Shown here: piece after piece, positions 26,258 to 35,735 of the stretch
Position numbering within the stretch: position 1 is the first letter of the stretch
How the letters are laid out: the number at the start of each line of letters is the position of its first letter
Source: Paracoccaceae bacterium
Lineage (GTDB): Bacteria > Pseudomonadota > Alphaproteobacteria > Rhodobacterales > Rhodobacteraceae
Assembly: GCA_021648025.1 (NCBI GenBank)
Contig: JAKITO010000022.1
Span: 1 to 49,950 of the forward strand
DNA length: 49,950 nucleotides
Direction: 5' to 3'
Translations under genes and position numbers: made by a program
The notes under the pieces: model-generated
What the model was told of the DNA's origin: nothing
The model's input: the letters and a program-made list of their open reading frames with translations, nothing else
Databases searched by the model: none

Positions 26258-27484
26258 TTAGAAAGGCAGGTTTTCCAGGCGGTTGAACATTGATTTGATG
26301 CCTGCGCGGTCAAGATTGGCAAAAGCGACGCGCAACTGGCGTTTTCCCGCCTTGTCGTCCTGCGGTGTAAACATCGTTCCTGGCAGCAATAACACCCCTG
26401 CCTCGCGCACCAAAGCCTGGGCAACCGCGTCTGAATCCATGTCAAACGGGTGTTGCATATAGGCGAAATAGGCGCCGGCACCCATTAATTTCCAACCCCG
26501 GTTCTCCAGGGTTGGAAAACCAAGTTCAATCGCCGCGCGCCGGTCAAGAATTTCGGCGCGCTGTTCGGCCAACCAAGTCGACAGGTTCTGCATGCCCCAC
26601 AGGGCGGCATGCTGGCCGATCTGATTGGGGCAGATGGCGACGGTATCAAGGAACTTTTCCGCCTCGGCCAACAGGGCAGGGGCGGTGATCATCGCGCCAA
26701 CCCGGTGGCCGGTCAGCCGGTAGGCCTTGGAAAAGGAATAGAGGTGGATCAGGGTTTGGGACCAGTCGGGATCGCTGAACAGGCTGTGTGGCGTGCCGGT
26801 TTTGGCTTTGTGCCCCTTTGGGGCGGTTCGGCTGTCAAAATCACGATAGGTTTCGTCGAGGATAAGTTTTAACCCGTTGGCCTGCGCCAACTGGTAAAAC
26901 GCCATCACCAGTTCGGCAGGGTATTCCACCCCGCCGGGATTGTTCGGGGTGACCAGCGCAATGGCGCGGGTGCGCGGGGTGATCAGGGATCGGGCCTGGT
27001 CCGGGTCGGGCAAAAGGTCAGGCCCGGTTGGCAGTGCAATTGCCCCTATCCCCATCATGTCCAGCCACATTTTATGATTGAAGTACCACGGGGTTGGAAT
27101 GATAACCTCATCCCCTTGACCGGTGATTGCCGACAGTGTGGCGGCAAACGCCTGATTGCAGCCCGAGGTGATGGCGACATGATCCGCGCTGATACCCGCG
27201 CCGTAATGTACGCCGCATTGCATCGCCAGTTCGGCGCGCAATTCCGGCAGGCCCAGAACCGGGCCATACAGATGTGCCTCATCGTTGGTGAGCACCAACT
27301 CGGCAATCGCCGCCCGCAAGGCTTGCGGCGGCGGGTCAACCGGTGCGGCTTGCGAAACATTGATCAATGGCCGGTCGGGCGGAAAGGTGATGCCATCCAG
27401 CCAGCGGCGGGCTTCCATGACGGGAGGCGCAAAGGTGGCGGCTGTACGTGTCAACTCAGGCCTTTCTTCGGACAAAACGCTCAT
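26258..27484 (-). CDS. PLP-dependent aminotransferase class I/II
   Basis: A 408-residue fold-type I aminotransferase. Seen: the aromatic/nucleotide segment VTPNNPGGVEYPAELV, aspartate and tyrosine in LILDETYRDFD, and the PLP lysine in SFSKAYRLTGHR. The exact donor is unknown; relatives are annotated broadly as aspartate or aromatic aminotransferases. I place the start at the ATG at 27484 (MSVLSEERPEL); a frame start at 27514 would lie wholly inside a perfect palindrome (27478-27533). No good Shine-Dalgarno is visible because the palindrome covers that place. Downstream, ppiD begins after 76 bp. Confidence 0.85.
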   Translation of the reverse strand: MSVLSEERPELTRTAATFAPPVMEARRWLDGITFPPDRPLINVSQAAPVDPPPQALRAAIAELVLTNDEAHLYGPVLGLPELRAELAMQCGVHYGAGISADHVAITSGCNQAFAATLSAITGQGDEVIIPTPWYFNHKMWLDMMGIGAIALPTGPDLLPDPDQARSLITPRTRAIALVTPNNPGGVEYPAELVMAFYQLAQANGLKLILDETYRDFDSRTAPKGHKAKTGTPHSLFSDPDWSQTLIHLYSFSKAYRLTGHRVGAMITAPALLAEAEKFLDTVAICPNQIGQHAALWGMQNLSTWLAEQRAEILDRRAAIELGFPTLENRGWKLMGAGAYFAYMQHPFDMDSDAVAQALVREAGVLLLPGTMFTPQDDKAGKRQLRVAFANLDRAGIKSMFNRLENLPF

Positions 27485-27533
27485 CCATCCTATCGGATGT
27501 CCTCGCGAGGACATCCGATAGGATGGATGAGCG
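27478..27533. repeat. Perfect 56-bp palindrome with no loop
   Basis: Arms 27478-27505 and 27506-27533 are exact reverse complements, 28 bp each, centred on TCGCGA. It spans the start codon (27482-27484) of the aminotransferase and reaches to within 5 bp of the gpt stop codon. In RNA it would form a long hairpin that hides that start. It has no U-run. Confidence 0.95.
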
Positions 27534-27537
27534 GCCC

Positions 27538-28044
27538 CTAGTCGGTGCCGCGATACGGCTCGACATATTGCAGGGCCATGTCCCAGGGAAAGAAAATCCA
27601 GGTATCCTGTGAGACCCCGGTAATGAATGTGTCCACCATCGGTTCGCCCAATGGTTTGGCATAGACGGTGGCGAAATGCGCCTTTGGGTAAAGATCGCGC
27701 ACCACTTCAAGAGTTTTGCCGCTGTCCACCAGATCATCAACGATCAGAATACCGGTGCCGTCGCCCATCAAGTCCCGGTCGGGGGACTTCAACACAATCG
27801 CATCCGATTGCGCCTGATGGTCATAAGATTTGATGCTGATGGTATCGACCGTGCGAATGTCCAATTCGCGTGCGACAATCATTGCCGGGGCCATGCCGCC
27901 CCGCGTCACCGCCACAACCGCCCGCCAAGCGCCATTGTCCGGCCCGTGCCCATCCAGCCGCCAGGCCAACGCCCGGCTGTCCCGGTGGATCTGGTCCCAG
28001 CTGATGTGAAAGCCTTTTTCATGCGGCAAACGGTTGTCGGTCAT
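27538..28044 (-). CDS. gpt: Xanthine(-guanine) phosphoribosyltransferase
   Basis: Purine salvage enzyme that joins PRPP to xanthine or guanine. The 168-residue protein has the PRPP-binding motif [13 protein letters not shown] at 99-111, the early TRGGMAPA segment, and a C-terminal region with WIFFPWD matching Gpt-type enzymes. It starts 6 bp after the fabI stop, so the two are almost certainly co-transcribed. Named gpt from motif and length; hypoxanthine use cannot be excluded. Confidence 0.92.
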   Translation of the reverse strand: MTDNRLPHEKGFHISWDQIHRDSRALAWRLDGHGPDNGAWRAVVAVTRGGMAPAMIVARELDIRTVDTISIKSYDHQAQSDAIVLKSPDRDLMGDGTGILIVDDLVDSGKTLEVVRDLYPKAHFATVYAKPLGEPMVDTFITGVSQDTWIFFPWDMALQYVEPYRGTD

Positions 28045-28050
28045 GGTGTC

Positions 28051-28857
28051 TTATCCTTTTGTGATGTCCGGCGCGTCCACTGCCTTCATGCCGACCACGT
28101 GATAACCTGCGTCCACATGCAGCACCTCACCGGTCACGCCGCTGCTCAGATCCGACAGCAGATACATGGCCGAACGCCCCACATCATCAATCGTCACGTT
28201 GCGCCGCAGCGGCGAGTTATATTCGTTCCACTTCATGATATAGCGGAAATCACCAATGCCGCTGGCGGCCAGTGTCTTGATTGGCCCGGCGGAAATTGCA
28301 TTGACGCGAATACCGTCCTTGCCCAGATCTTCGGCCAGATACCGCACCGACGCCTCCAACGCCGCCTTGGCCACGCCCATGACGTTGTAATGTGGCATGA
28401 CCTTTTCGGCGCCATAATATGTCAGCGTCAGGCAGGAACCGCCCGGGTTCATCATCTTTTCCGCCCGCTGGACGATGGCGGTAAAGGAATAGACCGAAAT
28501 ATCCATGCTCATCTGGAAATTGCCACGGGTGGTGTCCACATAACGGCCACGCAATTCGTTTTTATCGGAAAATCCGATGGCATGGACCACAAAATCCAGT
28601 TGCCCCCATTGTTCTTTCAAAGACGCAAACAACGCGTCCATCGACGCCTCGTCGCCCACATCGCAAGGCAGGACAATGTTACTGCCCAACCGCTCTGCCA
28701 ATGGCCCAACCCGCTTTTTCAGCGCATCGCCCTGATAGGAAAACGCCAGTTCCGCGCCCGCACCGGCACAGGCCTGGGCGATGCCCCAGGCGATGGACCG
28801 TTCATTGGCCAGCCCCATGATCAGACCGCGTTTACCGGCCATTACAGTGTTTTGCAT
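28051..28857 (-). CDS. fabI: Enoyl-[acyl-carrier-protein] reductase (NADH), FabI
   Basis: Last reductive step of fatty-acid elongation and the target of triclosan. The 268 residues contain the FabI nucleotide motif GLANERSIAWGIA and the catalytic pair as Y-x6-K in HYNVMGVAKAALE, with a second tyrosine in YYGAEKV. The ATG at 28857 is chosen because AAGGAT lies nine bases upstream and it gives the normal length; the reading frame continues upstream without coding likelihood to 29004. Divergent from pdxH across 234 bp. Confidence 0.96.
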   Translation of the reverse strand: MQNTVMAGKRGLIMGLANERSIAWGIAQACAGAGAELAFSYQGDALKKRVGPLAERLGSNIVLPCDVGDEASMDALFASLKEQWGQLDFVVHAIGFSDKNELRGRYVDTTRGNFQMSMDISVYSFTAIVQRAEKMMNPGGSCLTLTYYGAEKVMPHYNVMGVAKAALEASVRYLAEDLGKDGIRVNAISAGPIKTLAASGIGDFRYIMKWNEYNSPLRRNVTIDDVGRSAMYLLSDLSSGVTGEVLHVDAGYHVVGMKAVDAPDITKG

Positions 28858-29091
28858 ACTATTGATCCTTATCAGTATCAGAATTCGCCCACCCTTGGGG
28901 TGAAATCTGATGCAAATCACATGCAAAGCACTTTTGTTGATTTGACATGGATGCCCTCCGCCAGTCCCGCGTCTAATATCACCGACCTTTAGGGGATTGA
29001 TCAAACCGCATCAAGGGCACCATGCGCGAATTCAGGGTTGTGGCGCGCGCCGTCCAGCAATAGCCTGCAGGTGCTGCATGGGGGACATGAT

Positions 29092-29697
29092 ATGTCAGAG
29101 CGTGACGGAAAATTTGGCGGTAACGACCCCTTTGTTCTGGCGCAAACATGGCTGGAGCAAGCGCAGGACGTTGAACCCAACGATGCCAATGCCATGGCGC
29201 TTTCAACGGTGGACGCCAACGGCTTGCCCAACGCCCGCATGGTTTTGTTGAAAGAAATCGAACAGGGCGCTTTTGTTTTCTACACCAATTATACCTCGGC
29301 CAAGGCGCAGGAGCTGGACCATTCCGGCAAGGCCGCTTTTGTCATGCACTGGAAATCCCTGCGCCGCCAGATACGCGCACGTGGTGACGTCACCCGTGAA
29401 GACGGGCCACAGGCGGATGAATATTACGCCTCCCGCTCACTCAAAAGCCGCCTTGGCGCCTGGGCCTCGGATCAGTCCAGCCCATTGACCAGCCGTGCCG
29501 CATTGGTGGCAAAAGTGGCCATGATCACCGCGCAACACGGGCTGGCCCCGTCGCGGCCACCGTTTTGGGGGGGCTACCGGCTGATCCCGACCGAGATTGA
29601 ATTCTGGGCCGATGGGGCGCATCGGTTGCATGATCGGTTCAAATGGACCCGCAAGGACGCAAATGCACCTTGGCAGGTCGAACGGCTTAACCCCTAG
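29092..29697 (+). CDS. pdxH: Pyridoxamine 5'-phosphate oxidase
   Basis: FMN enzyme that makes pyridoxal 5'-phosphate, the cofactor of alr and the aminotransferase in this window. The 201 residues show [39 protein letters not shown] and [11 protein letters not shown], and the C-terminal FKWTRKD...WQVERLNP signature ending typical of the family. The ATG at 29092 follows GGGGGAC; the frame upstream to 29038 has no good start site. Confidence 0.96.
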   Translation: MSERDGKFGGNDPFVLAQTWLEQAQDVEPNDANAMALSTVDANGLPNARMVLLKEIEQGAFVFYTNYTSAKAQELDHSGKAAFVMHWKSLRRQIRARGDVTREDGPQADEYYASRSLKSRLGAWASDQSSPLTSRAALVAKVAMITAQHGLAPSRPPFWGGYRLIPTEIEFWADGAHRLHDRFKWTRKDANAPWQVERLNP

Positions 29698-29741
29698 TGG
29701 GCTGGTGCGGCCTGCATATCAATTTGCGTATCATAAGGGAC

Positions 29742-29762
29742 ACGCAAAAGACGATTTTGCGT
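29742..29762. other. Hairpin between pdxH and the cold-shock gene
   Basis: ACGCAAAA (29742-29749) and TTTTGCGT (29755-29762) form a perfect 8-bp stem with a 5-nt loop, 45 bp after the pdxH stop. No U-run follows, so termination is uncertain. It may instead be part of the cold-shock gene's leader. Confidence 0.35.
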
Positions 29763-29853
29763 TGCCCTGATTGCGATTGCACTTGAACTAAGGGGGCAAG
29801 ATCGCGCACATTGAAGCTTGTACAAATTTCAAGCACAGTACATTGGGGATGGT

Positions 29854-30471
29854 GTGGCCGAAGATCTGAATAGCATGTACCATGTGAATGGCCTGGTTAA
29901 ATGGTTTGACCCGGGCAAAGGCTTTGGCTTTGTCTTGGCTGATGATGGTGGCCCGGATATCCTGTTGCATATCAATGTTTTACGGAACTTTGGCCAAAGT
30001 TCCGTCGCTGATGGTGCACGGATCGAAATTGTCACTCATCAGACCGACCGCGGGGTTCAGGCGATCGAGGTGGTTTCGATTACCCCACCCGAATGTGACG
30101 GCGAGCCGGTGCTGAGCGATTTCGCTGATCTTGCCGACGGTGTGCTGGACGATGCCCCGCTGGAGCCTGCGCGAATCAAATGGTTCGACAAAGGCAAGGG
30201 GTTTGGCTTTGCCAATGTGTTTGGCAGTTCAGAAGATGTTTTTGTGCACATCGAAGTGCTGCGCCAATCCGGGTTGGCCGACCTGCAACCGGGCGAGGCA
30301 ATGGCGATGCGGGTTGTTGACGGTAAACGTGGACGGATGGCGGCCAAAGTCATGGCCTGGGAATTTGCCGTCAACGGGGTGCCGGCAGAGATGCCTATAG
30401 AGACGTCGATGGAAACCTCGGCTGAAATTATCAACATTGCACCCAAAGCACCCAGTCGCGAAGAGGTCTAG
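29854..30471 (+). CDS. Double cold-shock-domain protein
   Basis: A 205-residue nucleic-acid-binding protein with two cold-shock domains, about residues 9-72 (opens NGLVKWFDPGKGFGFV) and 105-165 (opens ARIKWFDKGKGFGFAN). Both keep the RNP1-like KGFGF and the RNP2-like aromatic strand (ILLHINVL; VFVHIEVL). An acidic linker joins them. Single-domain Csp proteins are about 70 residues; fused pairs are, as I recall, a feature of Rhodobacterales. I choose the GTG at 29854 because GGGGA lies five bases upstream; an ATG at 29875 and a TTG at 29818 are alternatives. The stop directly abuts the GTG start of the DUF192 gene. Confidence 0.9.
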   Translation: MAEDLNSMYHVNGLVKWFDPGKGFGFVLADDGGPDILLHINVLRNFGQSSVADGARIEIVTHQTDRGVQAIEVVSITPPECDGEPVLSDFADLADGVLDDAPLEPARIKWFDKGKGFGFANVFGSSEDVFVHIEVLRQSGLADLQPGEAMAMRVVDGKRGRMAAKVMAWEFAVNGVPAEMPIETSMETSAEIINIAPKAPSREEV

Positions 30472-30933
30472 GTGCGGTTCCTTTTAATCGGTATTTGCCT
30501 GCTTTGGACGGGTCAGGTGATGGCCGAATCCTGCGCAAATGACCGTGTCACCCTGCGCGGTGACTGGGGACAGGCGGTATTTGCGGTAGAGGTCGCCGAT
30601 ACCCCCCCAAAGCGGGCGCTGGGCCTTATGCACCGGGAACAGATGGCGCGCCGGGCGGGGATGTTATTCATCTACGAAGCCCCGGGAACCGCCAGTTTCT
30701 GGATGAAGAACACCCTGATCCCGCTGGATATGCTGTTTGCCGACAGGGCGGGGCGCATAACCCGCGTGCATCACCGGGCGATTCCCGGTGACCTGACGAT
30801 GATTGATGGCGGCACACAGGTTTATGCGGTTCTTGAGATCAACGGTGGTCTGGCCAAAAGGTATGGCATCACGGTCGGAAGCGTGATGCGTCACCCGGCG
30901 TTTGCCGATGGTCCGGCGGCGTGGCCCTGCTGA
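30472..30933 (+). CDS. DUF192 family exported protein
   Basis: A 153-residue protein with a signal peptide (MRFLLIGICLLWTGQVMA, cleavage near residue 18) and a DUF192 domain: the PPKRALGLMHREQM and FWMKNTLIPLDMLF motifs are characteristic. Its role is not established. It begins with GTG immediately after the TAG of the cold-shock gene, so the pair is translationally linked, an arrangement I recall from other Rhodobacterales. Gene end is about 93 bp before tRNA-Pro. Confidence 0.9.
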   Translation: MRFLLIGICLLWTGQVMAESCANDRVTLRGDWGQAVFAVEVADTPPKRALGLMHREQMARRAGMLFIYEAPGTASFWMKNTLIPLDMLFADRAGRITRVHHRAIPGDLTMIDGGTQVYAVLEINGGLAKRYGITVGSVMRHPAFADGPAAWPC

Positions 30934-31026
30934 AGGCGCGTGTTGTGGAAAAAACGTAAATCATCCATATTGATGCATATCGGGGCTTTTCAAGCCGCGA
31001 CAACCGGTCTAGACACGGCCTTGGTT

Positions 31027-31103
31027 CGGGGCGTGGCGCAGCCTGGTAGCGCACCTGTTTTGGGTACAGGGGGTCGGAAGTTCGAATCTTCTCGCCCCGA
31101 CCA
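31027..31103 (+). tRNA. tRNA-Pro (anticodon TGG)
   Basis: Complete cloverleaf: acceptor CGGGGCG with CGCCCCG, D-arm GGCGCAGCCTGGTAGCGC, anticodon stem CCTGT/ACAGG with loop TTTGGGT (anticodon TGG), T-arm GTTCGAATC, then A and encoded CCA. 77 nt with CCA. Confidence 0.97.
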
Positions 31104-31769
31104 GTTATAAGTCTTTGGTCAGATCGTGATATCTGACCCGGCGGTCCTGTGAAGGGATCGCCGTTTGGCTTTGAACAACTCAGAAATTTTTCCTTGGGTC
31201 GGTTGAACGGGTCAGGTTGAACCAAATGTCCTGTTGTCTATTTGGCAACGGGTTGGTTGGGTGGTTGAAACGTTAACTATTTGGCGCCCGCTACCTTGAC
31301 TAAGTGTCCGGGTTGGACGGTTTTGATTAAGAGTCCGCCACAACCCCCTTTGCACCATTGTGAAATCTTTTGCACCGGTGCCCATGCCAAATGGTTAATC
31401 AACAGTGGGGTGAATCACCCCGGGGGTGCCCTCGAAGCGCAAGGTGGAAAGCCGCCGATCAGTCAACTGAAAAATCTTGGAAAATTCGAGATAAATCAAT
31501 TGACGGTCTATGCCCAAATACGTCAAGTAGTATGAACCGGTCGGACAGCCACTAAATCTGGTAGAGAATAGCCCGAGGGCACCGATTGGTTTGGGATGGT
31601 CGAATCTTTGAGAACATCACGGGCGCGCATGCCTGATACTGCCCTTTTTGGGCGAAAGATGATGATTCTTCGGTCCCGTCGGCAACAGTCTGTAAAGGCT
31701 GAAATCCGGCAGGAAGTTGGGCCGATACTGTCGGCCCATTTGGAGCAGTTGTAATATTGGGGCAGCAAG
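31104..31769. other. Long gene-free stretch between tRNA-Pro and nrdJ
   Basis: 666 bp with lower GC and no convincing reading frame or known RNA. Seen: an imperfect direct repeat (TTGACTAAGTGTCCG at 31296-31310 and TTGATTAAGAGTCCG at 31323-31337, 13 of 15 identical) and a 7-bp hairpin GGGCCGA/TCGGCCC at 31719-31737 just before nrdJ. I looked for a cobalamin riboswitch and did not see its B12 box. It may be degenerate remnants of an element that entered at the tRNA. Confidence 0.45.
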
Positions 31770-34700
31770 ATGAAGATCGAACGTAAATTTACCAAAGCCG
31801 GGCAGGACGCCTATTCAGATCTGGACTTTGTTCTGGCCACCTCTGAGATTCGCAATCCCGACGGAACCGTCGTGTTTCGTCAGGAAGAGATCGAGGTGCC
31901 GGCCAGGTGGAGTCAGGTCGCCAGCGACGTGATCGCACAAAAGTATTTTCGCAAGGCGGGCGTGCCCGAGCGGTTGAAACCGGTGCCGGAAAAGGATGTG
32001 CCTGAATTCCTGTGGCGCTCTGTGCCTGACGGGGTTGACGTGGGTACCGGCGGCGAAGTGTCGTCGAAACAGGTGTTTGACCGGCTGGCCGGGGCCTGGA
32101 CCTATTGGGGCTGGAAGGGTGGGTATTTCACCAAAGAGGCGGATGCGCGGGCGTATTTTGATGAAATGCGCTATATGCTGGCGGCACAGATGGCCGCACC
32201 CAACAGCCCGCAATGGTTCAACACCGGGCTGCACTGGGCCTATGGCATCGACGGGCCGGCGCAGGGGCATCATTATGTGGACGACAAGACCGGCAAGCTG
32301 ACCAAATCGAAATCCAGCTATGAGCGGCCCCAGCCACACGCCTGTTTCATCCAGGGCGTCAAGGACGATCTGGTCAACGACGGCGGCATCATGGATCTGT
32401 GGGTACGTGAGGCGCGGTTGTTCAAATACGGCTCGGGCACCGGCACCAATTTCAGCCACCTGCGCGGGGCGGGTGAATCGCTTTCGGGTGGGGGCAAATC
32501 GTCGGGTCTGATGGGGTTCCTGCGGATTGGCGACCGGGCGGCGGGCGCGATCAAATCCGGCGGCACCACACGGCGCGCGGCCAAGATGGTGATTGTTGAC
32601 GCCGATCACCCGGATATCGAAGAATTCATCAACTGGAAGGTGATCGAAGAACAAAAGGTGGCAAGCATCGTGGCCGGCTCCAAGATGCACGAACAGATGT
32701 TGAACGGCATCTTCGAGGCTTTGAAGGTCTGGGACGGCGCCGAAGAGGATGCCTATGACGCGGCTAAAAACGCCGCGTTGAAAACCGCCATTCGCGCGGC
32801 CAAAAAGGTGGCGATCCCCGAGACCTATATCAAACGGGTGCTGGATTATGCGCGCCAGGGCCATACCAGCATCGAATTCGCCACCTATGACACCGATTGG
32901 GACTCCGAGGCGTATAATTCGGTTTCCGGCCAGAATTCGAACAATTCGATCCGGGTGACCAATGCCTTTCTGACTGCGGTTGAAAAAGACGCCGACTGGC
33001 AGTTGATCAACCGCACCGACGGGGCGGTGTCCAAGACCATCAAGGCCCGCGATCTGTGGGCCCAGGTGGGCCACGCCGCATGGGCCTGTGCTGACCCGGG
33101 CATTCAGTATCACGATACGGTCAATGAATGGCATACCTGCCCGGCCAGCGGTGAAATTCGCGGCTCAAACCCTTGTTCGGAATACATGTTCCTGGATGAT
33201 ACCGCCTGCAACCTTGCCTCTCTCAATTTGCTGCGGTTCCTCAAGGATGGCAAATTTCAGGCCGAAGAATACATGCACGCCGCCCGGCTTTGGACCGTAA
33301 CGCTGGAAATCAGCGTGATGATGGCGCAGTTTCCATCGCGGGAAATTGCGCAATTGTCCCATGATTTCCGCACCTTGGGCCTGGGATACGCCAATATCGG
33401 CGGCTTGTTGATGAATTTGGGTCACAGCTATGACAGCGACGAAGGCCGTGCCCTTTGTGGTGCCCTGACCGCGATCCTGACCGGGGTTTCTTATGCCACT
33501 TCGGCTGAGATGGCCAAGGAACTGGGCCCGTTTGACGGCTATGACCTCAACAAAGACAACATGTTGCGGGTGATCCGCAATCACCGCAACGCAGCCTACG
33601 GTGCGACCGACGGCTACGTTGGCCTTAGCGTCAAACCGGTGCCTCTGGATCACGCCAACTGCCCGACATCGCAGTTGGTCAAGCTGGCCATGTCGGCCTG
33701 GGATGCGGCGCTGACTTTGGGCGAGGCGCATGGGTTCAGAAACGCGCAAACCTCGGTGATTGCCCCCACCGGCACCATCGGTCTGGTAATGGATTGCGAC
33801 ACCACCGGGATTGAACCGGACTTTGCTTTGGTCAAGTTCAAGAAGCTGGCGGGCGGGGGGTATTTCAAAATCATCAACCGTTCCGTACCAGCCGCACTTG
33901 AGGGTCTGGGCTATGGCAGTGCGCATATTGAAGAGATCATCGCTTATGCGGTCGGTCACGGATCACTTGGCAATGCACCGGGGATAAACCACACGACACT
34001 GACGGCAAAAGGCTTTGGTCCCAATGAGTTGGCCAAGGTTGATGCCGCTTTGGCAAGCGCGTTTGACTGCCGGTTTGTGTTCAACCAATGGACCCTGGGG
34101 GCCGAGTTCTGCACCAATGTTCTGGGCATCCCGGAGGAAAAGCTGAACGATGCAAGTTTTGATTTGCTTCGCCATATCGGCTTTACCCGCGCGGACATAG
34201 ATGCCGTCAACAACCACGTTTGTGGCACCATGACTTTGGAAGGTGCCCCGCATCTTAAGGCCAAGCATTATCCGATTTTCGACTGTGCCAATCCGTGCGG
34301 CAAAACCGGCAAGCGGTTTTTGAACGTCAACAGCCACATCACCATGATGGCGGCGGCGCAATCGTTCATCTCGGGGGCAATCTCCAAGACCATCAACATG
34401 CCCAACAATGCCACGATCCAAGATTGCCAGAAGGCCTATGAACTTAGCTGGTCTTTGGGCATCAAGGCCAATGCGCTGTACCGCGACGGGTCCAAGCTCA
34501 GCCAGCCATTGGCCTCGGCTTTGATCGAAGATGATGACGACGCGGCTGAGATACTGGAATCAGGCAGTCAGCAGGAAAAGGCCGTGGTTCTGGCGGAAAA
34601 GATCGTCGAAAAGATCATCGTCAAAGAGATCATCAAAAGCCACCGGGAAAAGATGCCGCAGCGGCGCAAAGGCTATACCCAAAAGGCGGTTGTTGGCGGG

Positions 34701-35426
34701 CACAAGGTGTACCTGCGCACCGGCGAATACGAAGACGGCCAGTTGGGCGAGATTTTCATCGACATGCACAAAGAGGGTGCGGGTTTCCGGGCGATGATGA
34801 ACAACTTTGCCATCGCCATTTCGGTGGGCCTGCAATACGGCGTGCCTTTGGAGGAATTTGTCGATGCCTTTACTTTCACCAAATTCGAACCGGCCGGCAT
34901 GGTGCAGGGCAACGACAGCATCAAAAACGCCACCTCGATCCTTGATTATATCTTTCGCGAACTGGCGGTGTCGTATCTGGATCGCACCGATCTGGCGCAT
35001 GTGAAACCCCAGGGTGCCACATTCGACACCATTGGCCGGGGCGCGGAAGAGGGCGTGTCCAATATCTCGGAAATGTCCGAAACCGCCGCCTCGCGGTCCT
35101 TGCAGGTGCTGAAACAGATCAGTTCGACCGGGTATTTGCGCAAACGCATGCCGCAGGAACTGGTGGTTTTGAACGGTGGCCAGTCCATCGGTGCCACGGC
35201 GCTGGCGGTTGCCACTGATCCTGTGGCGACTTTGCAGGCCTTGGTGCCGGAAATCACGACAGCCGCACCTGGGGCCGCAAGTGTGATGGCAATGGACAAC
35301 CGGGCCAAGGCCAAGATGCAAGGCTACGAGGGCGAGGCCTGTAATGAATGCGGTAACTATACTTTGGTGCGCAACGGCACTTGCATGAAATGCAACACCT
35401 GCGGCGGGACCAGCGGGTGTAGTTAA
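31770..35426 (+). CDS. nrdJ: Adenosylcobalamin-dependent class II ribonucleotide reductase
   Basis: Makes deoxyribonucleotides using B12 rather than oxygen, so works with or without oxygen. At 1218 residues it is the long alphaproteobacterial NrdJ. Seen: the [15 protein letters not shown] segment near residue 145, the loop motif [11 protein letters not shown] (active-site Cys and Glu), [18 protein letters not shown], and a C-terminal zinc-ribbon-like tail with two CxxC pairs (CNECG and CMKCNTCGG) after a long linker. Weak GGGGCAGCAAG before the ATG. No nrdAB in the window. Its use implies a B12 supply or uptake in this organism. Confidence 0.97.
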   Translation: MKIERKFTKAGQDAYSDLDFVLATSEIRNPDGTVVFRQEEIEVPARWSQVASDVIAQKYFRKAGVPERLKPVPEKDVPEFLWRSVPDGVDVGTGGEVSSKQVFDRLAGAWTYWGWKGGYFTKEADARAYFDEMRYMLAAQMAAPNSPQWFNTGLHWAYGIDGPAQGHHYVDDKTGKLTKSKSSYERPQPHACFIQGVKDDLVNDGGIMDLWVREARLFKYGSGTGTNFSHLRGAGESLSGGGKSSGLMGFLRIGDRAAGAIKSGGTTRRAAKMVIVDADHPDIEEFINWKVIEEQKVASIVAGSKMHEQMLNGIFEALKVWDGAEEDAYDAAKNAALKTAIRAAKKVAIPETYIKRVLDYARQGHTSIEFATYDTDWDSEAYNSVSGQNSNNSIRVTNAFLTAVEKDADWQLINRTDGAVSKTIKARDLWAQVGHAAWACADPGIQYHDTVNEWHTCPASGEIRGSNPCSEYMFLDDTACNLASLNLLRFLKDGKFQAEEYMHAARLWTVTLEISVMMAQFPSREIAQLSHDFRTLGLGYANIGGLLMNLGHSYDSDEGRALCGALTAILTGVSYATSAEMAKELGPFDGYDLNKDNMLRVIRNHRNAAYGATDGYVGLSVKPVPLDHANCPTSQLVKLAMSAWDAALTLGEAHGFRNAQTSVIAPTGTIGLVMDCDTTGIEPDFALVKFKKLAGGGYFKIINRSVPAALEGLGYGSAHIEEIIAYAVGHGSLGNAPGINHTTLTAKGFGPNELAKVDAALASAFDCRFVFNQWTLGAEFCTNVLGIPEEKLNDASFDLLRHIGFTRADIDAVNNHVCGTMTLEGAPHLKAKHYPIFDCANPCGKTGKRFLNVNSHITMMAAAQSFISGAISKTINMPNNATIQDCQKAYELSWSLGIKANALYRDGSKLSQPLASALIEDDDDAAEILESGSQQEKAVVLAEKIVEKIIVKEIIKSHREKMPQRRKGYTQKAVVGGHKVYLRTGEYEDGQLGEIFIDMHKEGAGFRAMMNNFAIAISVGLQYGVPLEEFVDAFTFTKFEPAGMVQGNDSIKNATSILDYIFRELAVSYLDRTDLAHVKPQGATFDTIGRGAEEGVSNISEMSETAASRSLQVLKQISSTGYLRKRMPQELVVLNGGQSIGATALAVATDPVATLQALVPEITTAAPGAASVMAMDNRAKAKMQGYEGEACNECGNYTLVRNGTCMKCNTCGGTSGCS

Positions 35427-35735
35427 CTTATCGCGTCAACTTTGGCGTGCAGGGGTTTGAAAACCAACATGGTTTTCTGACCCCGACGAATAGGGTGGGG
35501 CGGGTTTCTGTCCTTCCCACCTTCCCACGGGGCGGGTGCGCTTGCCCCTGACGATGTTCAGGCCGCAGGCATAAAAACACGGGCGGTAAACTAGAATGAG
35601 CCTGAACGGCGAAACTCAACGGAGGGCTTCGCGCCCTCCGTTTTTTTGTCGCACCAATTCTTGCTAAAGCCTTGAAAATCACATTCAAACCGGCGACTAT
35701 GCGAAGGAAGAAAATTTAATTTCAGGAGTTATTTG
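35427..35735 (+). other. Intergenic stretch ending in a strong terminator; possible small RNA
   Basis: 309 bp without a reading frame. The first ~190 bp are GC-rich with several G/C-complementary segments (for example GGGGCGGG and CTTCCCACCTTCCCAC), ending in the terminator at 35620-35647. It could be the 3' UTR of nrdJ or an independent sRNA; no promoter was identified and no known family matched by eye. Confidence 0.35.
35620..35647 (+). terminator. Intrinsic terminator downstream of nrdJ
   Basis: CGGAGGGC, loop TTCGC, GCCCTCCG and seven T's at once after it: a textbook rho-independent terminator. It is 194 bp after the nrdJ stop, leaving room for a small RNA. Confidence 0.93.

Noticed and set aside
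27676..28992. Long plus-strand frame opposite gpt and fabI
   Set aside because: Both minus-strand genes are clear, with family motifs; this frame is very rich in His, Arg and Gln and shows no domain.
31027..31103. Integration of a prophage or island at tRNA-Pro
   Set aside because: No integrase, excisionase or phage gene lies near it and no duplicated tRNA end was found in the window, so only the lower-GC gap is reported.
31281..31535. 84-codon plus-strand frame in the tRNA-Pro to nrdJ gap
   Set aside because: No Shine-Dalgarno, no domain, low-complexity and compositionally unlike the surrounding genes.
31560..31769. Cobalamin riboswitch before nrdJ
   Set aside because: Looked for the B12 box and adjacent pairing; only a short hairpin is present and no box was found.
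31815..33134. Long minus-strand frame inside nrdJ
   Set aside because: NrdJ is certain on the plus strand; the opposite frame is a GC-bias artefact.
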